From Eulemur rufifrons (taxonomy: Eukaryota > Chordata > Mammalia > Primates > Lemuridae): a stretch of 64,000 nt of DNA. Below the pieces are notes generated by a model. That model was not told the DNA's origin. It searched no databases and saw nothing but the letters and a program-made list of their open reading frames with translations. The DNA is taken from contig NC_090984.1 in assembly GCF_041146395.1 (NCBI RefSeq), forward strand, positions 84,579,114 to 84,643,113, given 5' to 3'. The translations under genes and the position numbers were made by a program. The stretch's first letter is position 1. Each line of letters starts with the position of its first letter. Below, in pieces: positions 23,351 through 35,820 of the stretch.

Positions 23351-24900
23351 CATTTCAACAACAAATCTATGTCACCGATATTCTGAAATGACATGGGAAA
23401 ATAGGTGCTGCAAAAAGCTTCTCAATAACTGTAGGTTTAGCATTTATTTGGTGGGTTAGTTGGGTTTCCTTTTTCTCCTCACCCCGTCCCAATTAAAGGC
23501 TAAACATGGAACTACAGATAGAGGATACAGCTCACAAATGTCCACCTTTAGTTCTATCTGGCACATTCTCCAATTTTGATTTTGTTTGCATTTGTGTTCC
23601 CCTTTCTAAAAGTATAAACTGGACCTTGACATTTTCCTGCCTTCTCCCAAATTCAGGAACTGTCACATTTTCTTCTTTTTTTTTAAGTCTATAAACTTCA
23701 AAATATTTTCTGTCAAGTTGGCAAAGTTCCAACCAGCCCTTCACCACTGCAATTAAAGTGATTTTCCATCTGAATATAACCCTGACATGGAGAGGAATTA
23801 TAAGAGCTCTATATAAATCTATTTTGATAGATTAGTTCCCTCACTGGGTATATTTTTATACTAATCACAAGCATTTATACATCCTTACAATATTCAGATT
23901 ATTCTAGGAATTGTGAATCAAAATAACAGTAGCAGTTACCATTAAAAGGGAAGGCTGAATTTAGGATCCTCCTTTAAAACATGCAATAGCCTAGAGCAAA
24001 AAAAAAAAAAAAGAAAGAAAAAAAAACCAAGAAAGTCTTTTATTTCTTTCCACATTGATATAATGAAACAAGCTAAACCCAGGTAGAGACAAAGTCAAAC
24101 AATATATTCAACTTCGAGGACATGGTACAGCAGGGAATGCTATATTATGTCATTATTGCTTCCAGAAAATTCTCAAAGCTCCAACATTTGTTCACTTAAT
24201 ACAGGATTCACTTCTCAGCTGAGGAGGAACTTAGTAACAGTACACTTAGCACTCAGCAGTTATTTGACCCATTTTACTAATGTGTTTGGGAAGGAGGTTA
24301 ATTAACAGTGGATGGCTATATCCTTAAGCTTAATTTTTCCAACAGCCCTGCTCATAAAAGGAAAAATTGAGTATGTATTGAAGGAAGCAAGCAATTAAGT
24401 TGCACAAATAGTGAGCTCATTGAACTGCAGCTGACTTCTATCATGTCAAAGAACAACTAAACACAGAAGCAATAAAAAGATTGTTGCCACGACCACCACT
24501 GAGAACCGACTGGCAATAAAGATGAATAACTTCCTACTTGAAGATTACTGATTAAAGCTCTTTAGAAACCAAATGTTACACATAGGCATAAATGGAGCAA
24601 AATATTTTAATGCATGTTTGGCAGGTTCAAAAACACTTTATAGTCAATTTTAAATGAAGGTTTATACAACAACAGTAAACTCCACTTAAAACAGCCTTTC
24701 CAATTGCTGTTCTTGCAAGAAAGCTGCAGTGTTCCTCAGGAAGGCTTGCACCATACTGTGGAACAAAAGTCCCCTACCTAACCATAAGGGGAGGGCTGAT
24801 GGGGAGCGGAATTCCCCAGGCCCAGGTCCTCTGAAACCAAACCCAAGAGCAGAGCCAGAGAAGCCCATTCAGATGGCTATGACCCTTGAAGGCAAGTAAA
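23351..24900. other. Unassigned stretch with an A-rich tract
   Basis: An A-rich tract at 23999-24028 has no retroposon body upstream that I can recognise. A TATA-like 'ctatataaat' occurs at about 23810. No gene seen. Confidence 0.4.
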
Positions 24901-26954
24901 CAGACTCCTTATAGCAATAACCAGGAAATCTCTCTCTCCCTCTGCTCCCCTCCCCTCCTCCCAAAGCTCCCAAAGGTCAAGTTTTAGCCCAAGCAGCCCT
25001 TGAAGAAAGTGTACTCACATCTAGGAGTTCAATACAGGTTGGCATCAGAAACGGCTCCCAGGACTATCAGTGTCGGTGAGGTGGGACGGGCATGATTTGA
25101 CAAGGAAAATGTGTCTGACAGAAGAATCAGCTCTCAACTTACAAGTGTCTATGGAGGTGTCTGGAGAATATCAGCCTTTTTGAGGGCTGGACCCCAGGAG
25201 AGGATACCATGGAGAATTCTGAAAAGACAAAAAAAAAAAAAGAGGAGGATTTTTGCCTTCAAAGTTGCTTATACCCTAATATCCAAAAAATAAGTAAGTT
25301 GCCCTTTGTATTGTTGCCCTCAAACTCACTACTGTGGAGAATGAAAGGCAGCCTACAGTGAATAAACCAGTTTGCCGCTCCACTTCTATTCCCCTCCTGC
25401 TATCTCCATCTTAGAATGCATCTCTAAGATGGGAGGGGACTGAAAATGTACTTTTTTTCTGACCATTTCCCCCTGACTTGGGCTTTAAGAGATCAGAGCC
25501 TTACACTGAGACAGTGATGAGCTGTTCTTCCCCTTCTGGGCTCCAGTCCTTTCCTTCCTCACTCAGATATGTTTGCAGTGAGCTCCTGGAGGGCTTTGTT
25601 TCTTCTTTTGTACCACACAGCACCCATCCATGTGCTGGGTATTCTGTAGTTGTTTAACATATGTTTTTTGGCTACAGTCAGTGGGAAAGCCTCCCCATAT
25701 TCATGTCCCTTTTGAAGACATGTTTTTATCTTAACCACTGCTGTTGCAATAATCAAAGGAACTGAAACTGGAGAAGCCACAAATTGGGGTAAAAAACTAA
25801 AAAGGAAGTATAGTGTTCCCAATTTTCTTGGGTGGGATATAGGACCCAAAAGTATTAACATTGAATAAATTGTTAATACTCATATAAAGCACACAGTGCC
25901 TTAAGTCCACACTGTAGTTAGATCAATCCACTCATTACACACAATTTTCCAGAGATTTGGAGCTGAATTTGCTTTTGGGATTCATATTTGATTTGGGGAA
26001 TCCTAACTGCAAACCAAATTCACACAGCAAACTTTGGCAACATTTCTCACCATCTTTCAAGAAGACTTGACATTGGATATATGGTGTGCAAATCTAACAA
26101 AGAAATAAGTTAGACAAGAGTTGGGATATTTATATAAATTACATTTCACTCACAGGAGGAAATCACAGTGGCACAATTCCTTCCTTCCATTTAGGGTTCT
26201 CCTCCTTGAAGCCTTACAGGGACTTTGAACACCAGTCTCTCCATTAAGACGCACTAACACTGTACACTAAAATTCTGGAGATGGACAAATGAATTGTACA
26301 GCACAGGAAGCGGGGTGGAGAAAGAAAGTAACAACAGTTCAGAGATGGGAACCGTCTGCTCTCTGGAAAACCCTCCAGCCTTAGATTTACTATCCAAACT
26401 CTAAAGGCCAAAACTCTTCAGTTCCCTTGTGTTAAGAGAAAAAGAAAAATGCCTAGGAAAGCCCACGGTTTCCTTCCTCATTGAGGAAGACGCCCATGCC
26501 CAGCCATTGCTTCCTCTGGGGCTGGTGTCCATTTCCACCCACTGGGATGGAGTCTGGCAGCGTCGTACTGGCAGAAGATACATGATCCAAGACTCCATTT
26601 TGGCTCCAACTCTACCTTTATAAAAGCAAGTTCTAACTCTGAGAATCCTATAAGCATTAGTAAAAAGTTCAAATTGCCTTGTCCTTGACAGTATGGTCAG
26701 AGAAAGGAGATTTAGATCAAAGCGTCTACCTTGAGTAAGGCTCAAGATACTCCTCACAGACACTTTGAGATTATGGTAAAAGAGAAATGTGTTCAGAAGT
26801 GGTAGAAAGCAGATATACCTTCTCTTCTTCTCCTTTGAGGCGTAAGAAAGTGTCAGGGGTCCTAAATTTAAAGCAAAATAGGGTATAATTCTAATAATGG
26901 AATCCAGAAAGAATGGCTGTAACAAGCTGGTTCTTCAAAAAAAAAGAAAAAAAT
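24901..26954. other. Unassigned stretch
   Basis: Weak L2-like text near 25580-25660 ('gagctcctggagggctttg'). The minus-strand frame at 26401-26925 (174 codons) shows no domain. A-rich tract at 25227-25241. Confidence 0.4.
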
Positions 26955-27294
26955 GGCCGGGCGCGGTGGCTCACGCCTGTAATCCTAGCACTCTGGGAGG
27001 CCGAGGCGGGTGGATCGCTCAAGGTCAGGAGTTCGAGACCAGCCTGAGCAAGAGCGAGACCCCGTCTCTACTAAAAATAGAAAGAAATTATATGGACAAC
27101 TAAAAATATATATATAGAAAAATTAGCCAGGCATAGTGGCGCATGCCTGTAGTCCCAGCTACTCGGGAGGCTGAGGCAGAAGGATCACTTGAGCCCAGAA
27201 GTTTGAGGTTGCCGTGAGCTAGGCTGACGCCACGGCACTCACTCTAGCCTGGGCAACAGAGTGAGACTCTGTCTCAAAAAAAAAAAAAAAAAAA
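26955..27294 (+). mobile_element. Full-length strepsirrhine-type Alu
   Basis: Nearly intact Alu starting 'ggccgggcgcggtggctcac', with the Pol III A box near its start and a B box around 'agttcgagaccagc' (27029). The middle, 'ctaaaaatagaaagaaatta' to 'tatatatagaaaaattagcc', is longer and more A/T-rich than in anthropoid Alus. The right arm carries 'gctaggctgacgccacggca', which I know from lemur and galago Alus. Tail of about 20 A. Likely target-site duplications: 26941-26954 and 27292-27305, 13 of 14 bases equal. Low divergence suggests a fairly recent insertion. Confidence 0.95.
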
Positions 27295-27379
27295 AAGAAA
27301 GAAATGGTGTGTATAATCAGAGTGTATTACAAATGTCAATTTATGCATTCATTGCTCTCTTCTTCAAAACTTCTCTTAA

Positions 27380-28205
27380 AGTTCCTTATCTCATTTTGTG
27401 GTTTCTCTATTTACCAACCACCTGAAGCAGAAACTTAAGAGTCATCTGTGAATCTCCTATGAATCCCACCACATCAAGTTCTAGACTCAGAATGTCTCTT
27501 GGCTTATTCTCTCATTTCTGCTTTTATTATCACTGTCCAACATCACATCATCTATACCTGCATTATTCTAACAGCCTGTCATTGGGTCCCCTATCACCAT
27601 TTGCATTTTTTCTACCCCAAGTCATCTTTAACATCCCTAACAGTTACTTTTCTAAAATACAATTATAATCATGGCATACCATCTCAGTCCAAAAGCTTTT
27701 ACTAGTTTTCTGTTTTGTTTTAGAATAAAGTCCAAATTTTTTAGCATAATATTCAAGGCCCTTCATAAACTGAAATTATTCTATACTTTGAAACTCACCT
27801 GCCATTTGTCCTCACACACAGCTAATACTCTAAACAGACCTCTTCCCTTTCCTTCATTTTATTATGAGCTTTCACACTTCTGGAACTTTGCACTTTTCCT
27901 CCAGCTTCATCTATTCAAAATCTTGTTTTTCCTTGGAAGACTAACTCAAATGTCACCACCTTTAGCAAGCCTTACTAGATTCCAAGGCAAAATAAATTGC
28001 TCCCTCCTCAGGGAACATATAACACTTTGTTTCCCCCTTTATTATAACGTTTGTCCCAATCTGACCTGTATTCATTATTGTAGAATTTTCCATCTCCTAC
28101 TGTAGGACAGTAGTTAACCCCTCCAAAAATGGTCCTGGGCGCCTAGCATAGTGCCTTAAACAGGATAGGCATTTCATAAATGTTTGTTATATTGAATTGA
28201 TTGAT
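27380..28205 (+). repeat. LINE-2, long 3' portion, plus strand
   Basis: L2 landmarks in order: 'cttaagagtcatctgtgaat', 'cattattctaacagcctgtc', 'cagttacttttctaaaatac', 'agaataaagtccaaatttt', 'attcaaggcccttcataaac', 'tggaactttgcacttttcc', 'aactcaaatgtcaccacct', and the 3' end 'gcgcctagcatagtgcctta' then 'atttcataaatgtttg'. Open frames here (27459-27668, 27671-28105) are accidental. Confidence 0.85.
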
Positions 28206-28359
28206 GTAGAGATTAGGAATTTTCACTAAAAGCTGACCATGGATGAAAGACTAAGCTGAGAATCATAACCAAGGAAGACAAAGGGAAGGAAGGAACCTGA
28301 GTAAATGCTGCCTAAATTGAGGCCTATGAATAAATATTTTATAAATCTTTCATAGAGGC

Positions 28360-28440
28360 AGCCTAATTCATGGCTTCTCAACATTTTTTTATTGGCATAT
28401 ACTTGTGAGGGATCTGACAGTGATTGAGAACTGCCACCCT
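28360..28440. repeat. Possible short hAT-type element
   Basis: 'ggcttctcaacatt' on the left is mirrored by 'gattgagaactgcc' on the right, as in the 'cagtggttctcaa' class of hAT elements. About 80 bp. Weak. Confidence 0.35.
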
Positions 28441-30149
28441 AACCAAATGGGGAAATCACCTCTTTTTCAGCAGTAGGGAGTTAAATGTTATATTTGAAAG
28501 GACTCAGTCAGGGATTAACAAATAAACACCACAACAAAAAAATTATATATAAAAAATATAAATATTATAGAAATCATAATTACACAAATACAATTATTAT
28601 ATATCTGAGAAACTGTTTTATTTAAACATGTCTACACACACAGATTTAATGATATCTCAGTAAAACAAATATTTAGTTCACCTTTTTGCCATAATTCCAA
28701 AGGGGGAAAAAAGCCAAAAACTAAAACCATCTCCTTAACCTTATTGTCATCAAATTTCCTGCTACTCAGAAATCTGACACAAACTCATCGCAGTTCTCAT
28801 TCTCACATGGAATAACAAATAAACTTAAACTTCCAGAAGAAAATAATAATTTCCCAACGTCTCCTCATACGAGTCTTGCCTCTCCTCTAAAACTTTTTTG
28901 AGTCAACTCTTCCTGACATGAATCACATTAAGAAATGAATCTCTTAATTGCACCACATAAGCTAAACAGTAAGCCATGACCTCATCGCCCTGGACGTAAT
29001 AAAAGGGCAGAGACACTTGGGCATTTCAACAACATCTTAATTCCTGCACTGTTCTGGTTTATTATAAAGCAGGCCTGTGTTCAGGAAGATATTTTTTAAA
29101 GTGCTTTTATCTTTTTTTTTTTTTTGCATGTTAGCAGATTTCTTGGTCTCATTTCTTTGCAGATGGAAGCCTGAACTGTGCAAAAGCTAGGCAGGCAGGC
29201 CAATGCAGTTATTTAAGAAAGAAAGAAACCCAGTCATGAAAATGACACATGGATTCAAGATGAGCTAGGAAAAGAAGGACCTCAAACTACACAATTACTC
29301 CCCCAAGCTCAAGCCAAAAACAAAAAACACACAAACAAAACCTGGAGCTGAACAAATCTGAAGGCCACAGCCAGACTAGAGAAGAAACAAAAAGAAGGTG
29401 GTAAAACTGGACTTGAGAAGAAACAAAGTAGAAGCACACTATAACATCTTTTATGTGGCATATATCTTCTGAGCCTTGATTTGCCATGAAGTCCTTCCTC
29501 TGTGTGGTAATTACCGGTAACATTTTTATTTTTCTAGAAGTAGTATTAGTAGGTCCCATCTATATGTGGAGACCCTACATATTACATTCCATACGAACAC
29601 AAATCTCTACTCTGTATCTGGCATTGATGAATAATTGTCCCTAAAATAATAGTCCAATGAATTCTTTGGATAATTTTCCAAAAAAGTTAATCTCTGTGTA
29701 TGGAAGAGAATATATTTGTGCCACATCTGTAAGTAACACCAAATATAGATATTTCAACAAGAACAATACATTAGCCTATCAAAATCACAAAATGCATTTA
29801 ACATGTTTAGGAGTATAGAAATTGGCTCCAACATATCAGAAAGGTACAGAGAGGCAGCCACCAGCAGAATCAACAGTACTGGCTAATTCCGTAGGCTCAA
29901 ACACTGCCCTGGAGTGAATACTCTTCCTTTGTACCAATTCCTAGCCACATAGCTCCATTCATTCCAAGTGTTTTTAGATGATGCTATTGCTTGAAAATAA
30001 CCTGTGATCATGCTGTTTTGCTACTTCTCACTGTCAAAGCCCCAACTAATAGGCCATTCTGTCCTGAGTGTCCCAGTTAGAACTCCACCTTCAGATTGGG
30101 CTCACAGGAGAAAGCGGCAAAACTGAAAAGTTATCTGGAAGCACATAAC
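28441..30149. other. Repeat-poor AT-rich stretch
   Basis: Very AT-rich at 28540-28610. T run at 29110-29123. A small overlapping palindrome lies at 29506-29520 (see that entry). No gene recognised. Confidence 0.4.
29506..29520. repeat. Overlapping palindromes
   Basis: GGTAATTACC (29506-29515) and TTACCGGTAA (29511-29520) are both perfect palindromes sharing five bases. Confidence 0.9.
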
Positions 30150-30240
30150 CCTGGGTTTGTAATGTTACCCGAATGTATTCCATAGAGCTAGATGGATACC
30201 AGACCCTGAGTTTCACCATCTGTAAAAAGGGAATAGCCAC
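30150..30240 (+). repeat. MIR fragment, sense
   Basis: 'aaccctgggtttgtaatg' and 'gagtttcaccatctgtaaaa' fit sense MIR. Confidence 0.5.
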
Positions 30241-31129
30241 TTTTACTCAAGATCTGAGAGTCTACAGCTATGAAGCAGTGCTTTATAAATGAAGCTAACT
30301 CTAGAAACACTTTGGTAAAGATTAGGCATATATCTCATGAGCACTGTTCAGAAAGTGTGGAGCAGGCTGTCAGTAGAGACTCATTCCCAGGAAGATTCTG
30401 CCTCATAATCAAAATGAAATCCCTTTTTGTAACTGTCAACATCAAACTAGAGTTTTGTGATTGATGTGGCCTTTAAGTTGCTAAAATTAAGAAAAGTACG
30501 TTATTAACTGTGGCATACGTTATCAGTAATGGTATTTCTCTAAGAAAGGAGGAGCAAGGAGCAAAAAAAAAAAAGCCTACTGTAAAAATATTTTATCCAT
30601 GTATTTTGGAAGAGCTCATAGTTCTGAGAACAGTCTGACACTTTTAGAAGACAAATAGTATTGTCCCAATCAGTTATAAAGAATTTACGGAAGGCAATAG
30701 CCCTGAACCCCATGCGGTTGGTGGAGTTATGGCATATGTCATTTAACAAAAGCAATGAACCAAGCACAACATAAACACACAAAACTTTCTTCTTTCAATG
30801 TGTTCAACTCTGAAAGGCAGCAAAAGGAAAGGGGGAAAGAAGTTTCAACTTCCCAGGGTCCACTTCCTGAAAAGAAATTTCCTCTTCACAAAGTAGGAAT
30901 GAGGAAAAGCATGTGCACTTGCACAATTTCCAAGATATTTCTGGATTCCCTAAATAGAAAACAGTACATTCAGAATACTTAAAACACAAAAACTTTGAAT
31001 TTAATTTAACTACAACATTGGCTGGGATTTCCAGAGACATGGACACATGCTAAAGTGAGAAAAAGAGATTAAAAATTCAAGACCATGATAATAATCTATA
31101 AATTTACTTTAATACTATTCTGGGATTTT
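30241..31129. other. Unassigned stretch
   Basis: A run at 30560-30571. No repeat or gene recognised. Confidence 0.4.
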
Positions 31130-31560
31130 TTTTTTCATCACAATTTAAGTACATTAAAAAACTACGCGCAAATGAGGATTAAGGGAATGAGATAATTCTT
31201 ATTGCTCTTTCTGTTTTCACTGTTTACAAAGTAAACTTGAGCAGCCTTATTTTATCTTTGCTGCTATGTTTTCTGATTTGTTGGTGTTTAGATAAAGTTT
31301 TGATATTTGCATCTTTAGCTGGCCAAGCAAGGCAGCTGGTCCGGAGAGGCCAGAATCAGGGAAAAAAAAGTTGCAGGGCTTATCAAGTCATCCTAAAGGC
31401 CTTGTTGTGCTCATCCTTTGTAAACAATAAGACATGTCAGCATCCCTGGTTGCTGTCATTGCTGACAGTTCTGTAAAGACCAGTAAGTGTTGAATTCTTT
31501 AAAGCTGGACTGTGCCCAGTGGGAGAAATGATAATGTGAGATGAGGAGAACTTCATGGAT
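31130..31560. promoter_or_regulatory. Candidate enhancer with forkhead-motif cluster
   Basis: Repeat-free. GTTTAC (31222-31227) and GTAAAC (31231-31236) form an exact inverted pair with a 3-base spacer. A further TGTAAACAA lies at 31419-31427. TGTCAGCA (31435-31442) and TGCTGACA (31460-31467) form a second inverted pair; TGCTGAC is the MAF half-site. Forkhead factors bind RYMAACA. Function is inference. Confidence 0.35.
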
Positions 31561-33245
31561 ATCTGAGTACCTTGGGAAAAGAGAGCAATTGAGGCTTTTC
31601 ACTCAGCAACCTAATGAAAACTAGACAAATCGTCGTGCATTTAATATATAGTTTTCACCAATTCATGCTTCTTTTGTTAGGAACAATTCTAGCCTGTATA
31701 GGAAAAGAGTCAGATATAAAGAAATAATTTCTCATTGACAAAGGAGCTTCAAGTAAAGCAATGCTTATGAAAGGACAAGAGGCTGAGTTTATGTTGGTAA
31801 ATTTCCATTGTGCAACCATTCCATTGCTTTAACTTCCTAGACCCTAAAAATTTATGTGCTTGAGCAAGTAATCAAATGCAAAGGACAGAACTAAATAATC
31901 CATCTGGGATAGCCAGGACTGTATACAAAACACAAAGAATAAAATACAAGACTTTAAGGAATATGAATGAGAAACTGCGGCAAATAAGAGAAGAACTGAA
32001 AATAAGTTTCAAAAGCAGTATCTAGTACTTAAAGAATAATGAACTTTACATGCTATATTTTGAACAAGGATCCACTTATATAAGTTAACTGGATAAAAAA
32101 ATCCAAATTCATGTGATTTTTCATTATTTCTAACCTCAGACTTTTAAAATGTATAAAGTGAATATCAAATTCTTTTCATGGAAGCTGATAACATGTGTTG
32201 AATGAGAATAAATTCCACATTATAGTGTCAAACTCTCAGTGTAACTGGTAATGTGTTATACCCAAAACTAATTTTGCTAAGACATTTAAGCTATGGATTT
32301 TGAGGTTAATAATGTTTCAAAGGAAAGTAAATTCTTTCTCCAGTGTTTTCATTTTCTTCTTCTAGGAAGATTTCCTAAAAGAATCTGCTCCATTAAATGG
32401 TCTAAAATGCTTGAGAGGACAAAATGTCTTAGGCCTACTTGTAAAACATTAGGCTCCAAAAGTTTGAAAAGGATCATCCTTCCAATATCAAATCCATCCT
32501 TGAAATAAGGACCATCTCTAAAACAAGGACAGATAACATCCCATCAATCTAATAGTATGGTATTTAACTTGGATTTTTACTTGTGTCTATACCATAAACA
32601 CTGTCTGATGATACAGAATCATAGATTATTCTTTCCAAGTTTGTTTTTTTATCCTCTTCAAACTTCTTGATTGAAACAACCAGACCATTATCTTACACAG
32701 CCACAGCTTAAGCACAGAGACTGGGAGTCTGTCTGAACCATAGAATGCAGAAAACAATTTAAGAAAAAATTTTGCAAATTTCTAGGAACTGAATCAAAGT
32801 CACCCCCATTTTTCTAATTTTCCTATGAGCAGAAAAGCTAAAGACACACTGGCATTGCCCAGGCAGACGCTGCCAAGCAGCTTTCCAAAGAGCAAATGGT
32901 AAAAATAAAATAAAATGAAAAAGATTTGCCTGTCATGGGAGTTGGTCAATAAAATGCAACAGTGTTTATTACAACATTTAAAGTCTGTGATTAAGAACAC
33001 CAAAAGGCCTAAACTAGAAAGGTTTTCAGCCTGTAATTTCCCTGCAGTCCTGGCCTGTACTTCCTTATGAGTTAGCTCAGCAGGGCTTTTTTTCCATGTC
33101 CATCATCAGCTTGTAATTATTGCCATTCTCAAAGCTATGCCAGATGGGTCTTTAGAAGCAGGCATGCAGCTTGTTTATGAGAGAAAGAGCTGTAATATTA
33201 CTCTACACAGAGACCTATCTGGTCCTACTCAAAGAGCCCAGATCC
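31561..33245. other. Repeat-poor unassigned stretch
   Basis: About 1.7 kb without a recognisable repeat or exon; AT-rich. Confidence 0.4.
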
Positions 33246-33246
33246 T

Positions 33247-33271
33247 CCCCTCCCCCGCCCCCCATCCTCCC
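33247..33271 (-). other. C-rich tract, potential G-quadruplex on the minus strand
   Basis: C runs of 4, 5, 6 and 3 separated by loops of 1, 1 and 5 bases; the minus strand meets the G3+N1-7 rule. Confidence 0.7.
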
Positions 33272-34019
33272 AACTACCATTCTCACTGCCTTCCCTAGAC
33301 AGCACTCTCAGTTTCAGCTCCCTGTCCCAACTGAATGGCCCTGGTGATGGGCTGGGACCATGGGAGCCAAAAGATAGCTGTATCTTAAAGCATATGGCAG
33401 ATTTGTCACCTTTCACCATTTGCATATGGAAATGAGGCCAACACCCAAGGGAAAAACAAACTGTGCACTATTTCCCCTACATATTCTTGTGCAGAAGCTT
33501 ATTTAAAACACCAGAGCTGCATGTCTATCTTTCAGAATACAGATCTGCAGAGATACCACATCTATGTCTTCCATTTCGCTTTTCTGGGAATTTCTCATTG
33601 GCTAGAAGAGAGATTCCCAGCAAGATTCTCAAGGACAAACCTTCACTCCCTTCGCCTGGTAGGAAGGATAAACATTTGTAAGAAGGTTGAGGTCAAGGAG
33701 CTGTGCAAAGCAACACAGGGAAAGGCAAGAGCGCCTAACCTGGGGTTCATCTGGTGATAGGCCTGGGGTGTTAGGTATCCCAGAGGGCCAAGCAGAGCTT
33801 CAATCAGCGGTTAATGAGGCAAGACCTGCAACAGATAGCCACTTTTAACTTACAAAAGCTTTTAGATGTCTCTGTTTACTTTGATCCATTTCAGTTAATT
33901 TGAGCCTGGTTAGGGTGCATTTTCTTCTTTTTTTTTCTTTTTGCTAGATAAACCCCCGGCTCCCACCGCACCCCTACCCCACCTCCCAAACAATAGTATC
34001 ATTTACTAACTTTATACTT
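33272..34019. other. Unassigned stretch with an octamer motif
   Basis: A perfect octamer ATTTGCAT at 33418-33425 sits just after 'tcacctttcacc'. T-rich run at 33926-33945. No repeat or gene recognised. Confidence 0.4.
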
Positions 34020-34700
34020 AACAAGTTTTGAGATCTGTCACGGTCGGTGACGATTATATAAAAAACAAGGAGAGGAGGACCTGTACCACAGTCTGACTCT
34101 AGGAATGGAATTTCAAAATCCCACCAGCATAAGAAAATTGAAAAGGGTGGCGGGACAGGGAAGGCTGCATTTTCAAGGGAGATTTGAGTTGTTTCTGATT
34201 AGGTGAAGTACATGTCCTTTTATCCCTTGTTATTTTACCCATGTGATGACCAGAGAGTTTTCTTTGTTAAAATGTTTCAGAGCGGATAAAACTAATTTAC
34301 TGGAATGTGAAATAATCCAGAAAGAAACTGTACCTGATGGTCACAGACAGGGGGGGCACGTTAATAAACTGGCGGGAGTTTCCAGGCCCCGGGGCTGTGG
34401 CTGCGGCTTGGGAAGTAGAGAGGATCCAGCGCTAATGGATTTGCACGTGGGTCAGCCTGTTAATGGGGACGAGCTGGAGTAATGAGCTTTTAATTAGGTA
34501 AGCTAGGTGCTTGACCCCACTGTACTATGTGCCCGCGCCTGGCAGGACCTCCACACCCTGCAAGAGACGGATAAACAGCCTTTCCAGTTTCCGGAGCCCT
34601 CCCGCTGTCCCGGCATGCTCCGGGCCGCCTGCTTTCCCGGCATGCCCGGCAGGCCGCCATAGTATCCTGGTCCGGAGCACCCGATGTTTATAGCGTTTTA
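34020..34700. promoter_or_regulatory. GC-rich block with TATA-like and homeodomain motifs
   Basis: Marked rise in G+C and CpG compared with both flanks. GTCAC/GTGAC inverted pair with a 5-base spacer at 34037-34051, followed at once by an AT-rich TATATAAAA (about 34055-34063). Around 34430-34500 there are five TAAT cores or their complements (in 'gctaatgg', 'gttaatgg', 'gtaatgag', 'ttaattag') with a CACGTG E-box at about 34443. At 34608-34618 and 34635-34645 the 11-mer TCCCGGCATGC occurs twice. Likely a conserved regulatory element; not proven. Confidence 0.4.
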
Positions 34701-35389
34701 CCTTTACCTGTACCGTGCCCTTGTTCTCATTCTGGTGCCATGTTCCAAATCACTTTTTCTTTGTAAAACAAAGCAAAAATATGCCTGAGGCAAACGTGTA
34801 TTTTTTATAAAACTCTCCATCTAGCTAACAAAATTAATTTCATAAATATACATGGGCAGGTTTGGTTTGACACATATATTCCTCAAAGATATACTTTTCT
34901 CAAATGGACCATATTCCTATTCTCCACTTTCCTCCCCTGTCCTGTCTTGTACATTTCCAGGAAGTATTATAAAGACATATAAGTTAATAGAAGGAACAGG
35001 ATGAAATCCGTCTGCACTTTTGTTCTTAAATAAATTGGAACTAGTTTAAAGTGTTCTCTTTGAAATCCTGTCTACTGAAGATCCTGGGGAACCATCGGGG
35101 AACTAAAGTTAGGAAACCTAATTTCTACTTTGGGTCTTTTTTGTTGGGAAAGGGAAAGACTAAGTATCCAACCTGCCAGAAAGGGTTTGAGACACTAAAC
35201 ATGCGTTATCTGTAGCCCTCACATTAGGTTCTCCACAGTAAGGGTTTACATTTATTTTTGCTCTTCAACAACTCTCAAAAATGAAAGTAAGCTTAGTTTA
35301 TCACTGAAGAATATTGGATTCTTTGACTAAAAGTTTTCTCCGAACCTTTTAACTTGTTCAGAGAAAACAAGTTCAGACATTTTAAACTA
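34701..35389. other. Unassigned stretch
   Basis: AT-rich. Nothing recognised. Confidence 0.4.
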
Positions 35390-35475
35390 TATGAGAACAA
35401 TAATAATAGTAATATTTATTCGATGCTTATTAAGGGACAACTGTGCTCAATGCTTTAGGATTCTGCATAATTTGT
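35390..35475 (-). repeat. MIR fragment, antisense
   Basis: 'aatatttattcgatgcttat' and 'caatgctttaggattct' fit the antisense 3' part of MIR. Confidence 0.45.
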
Positions 35476-35699
35476 AGAGTGTTTAATGTACAAGCTTACT
35501 AAATTTTTCAGTTAATGATGATGGCAGTTGCTAAGCTGTAGGCCAAGTTATTCCTTTCATTCACAGTCTAGGGAGAGATGACACGGGCATGTTGAGTCAT
35601 TCAAAACAGGCTGAAACCACCCCAAGGAGTTTGCCTGATGAAAGGTTTTCCTTTCCTTCAAAGCCACTTCCTGTGTCACATGACCTATATCACTCCAAA

Positions 35700-35820
35700 G
35701 ATAATAACACTTCATGTTTCCAGAACACTTTTATCCAAAGATCTCAAAGCATTTTCAAATGTTAATTAAGTCTTCACCATCCTGGAAGATAGCAATGCCA
35801 ATCTTGCTGTTTAAATACTG
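35700..35820 (-). repeat. MIR-like fragment, antisense
   Basis: 'cacttttatccaaagatctc', 'aaagcattttcaaatgttaa' and 'ttcaccatcctggaagatag' fit an antisense MIR. Confidence 0.45.

Noticed and set aside
23999..24028. A-rich tract as the tail of a processed pseudogene
   Set aside because: No gene-like or SINE/LINE body upstream and no flanking direct repeats.
26401..26925. 174-codon minus-strand frame as a gene
   Set aside because: No domain, no promoter or poly(A) context, and overlapping plus-strand frames; length within reach of chance.
34608..34645. Two CATG-centred 11-mers as a p53 response element
   Set aside because: The half-sites miss the RRR/YYY flanks and their starts are 27 bases apart, farther than usual p53 spacing.
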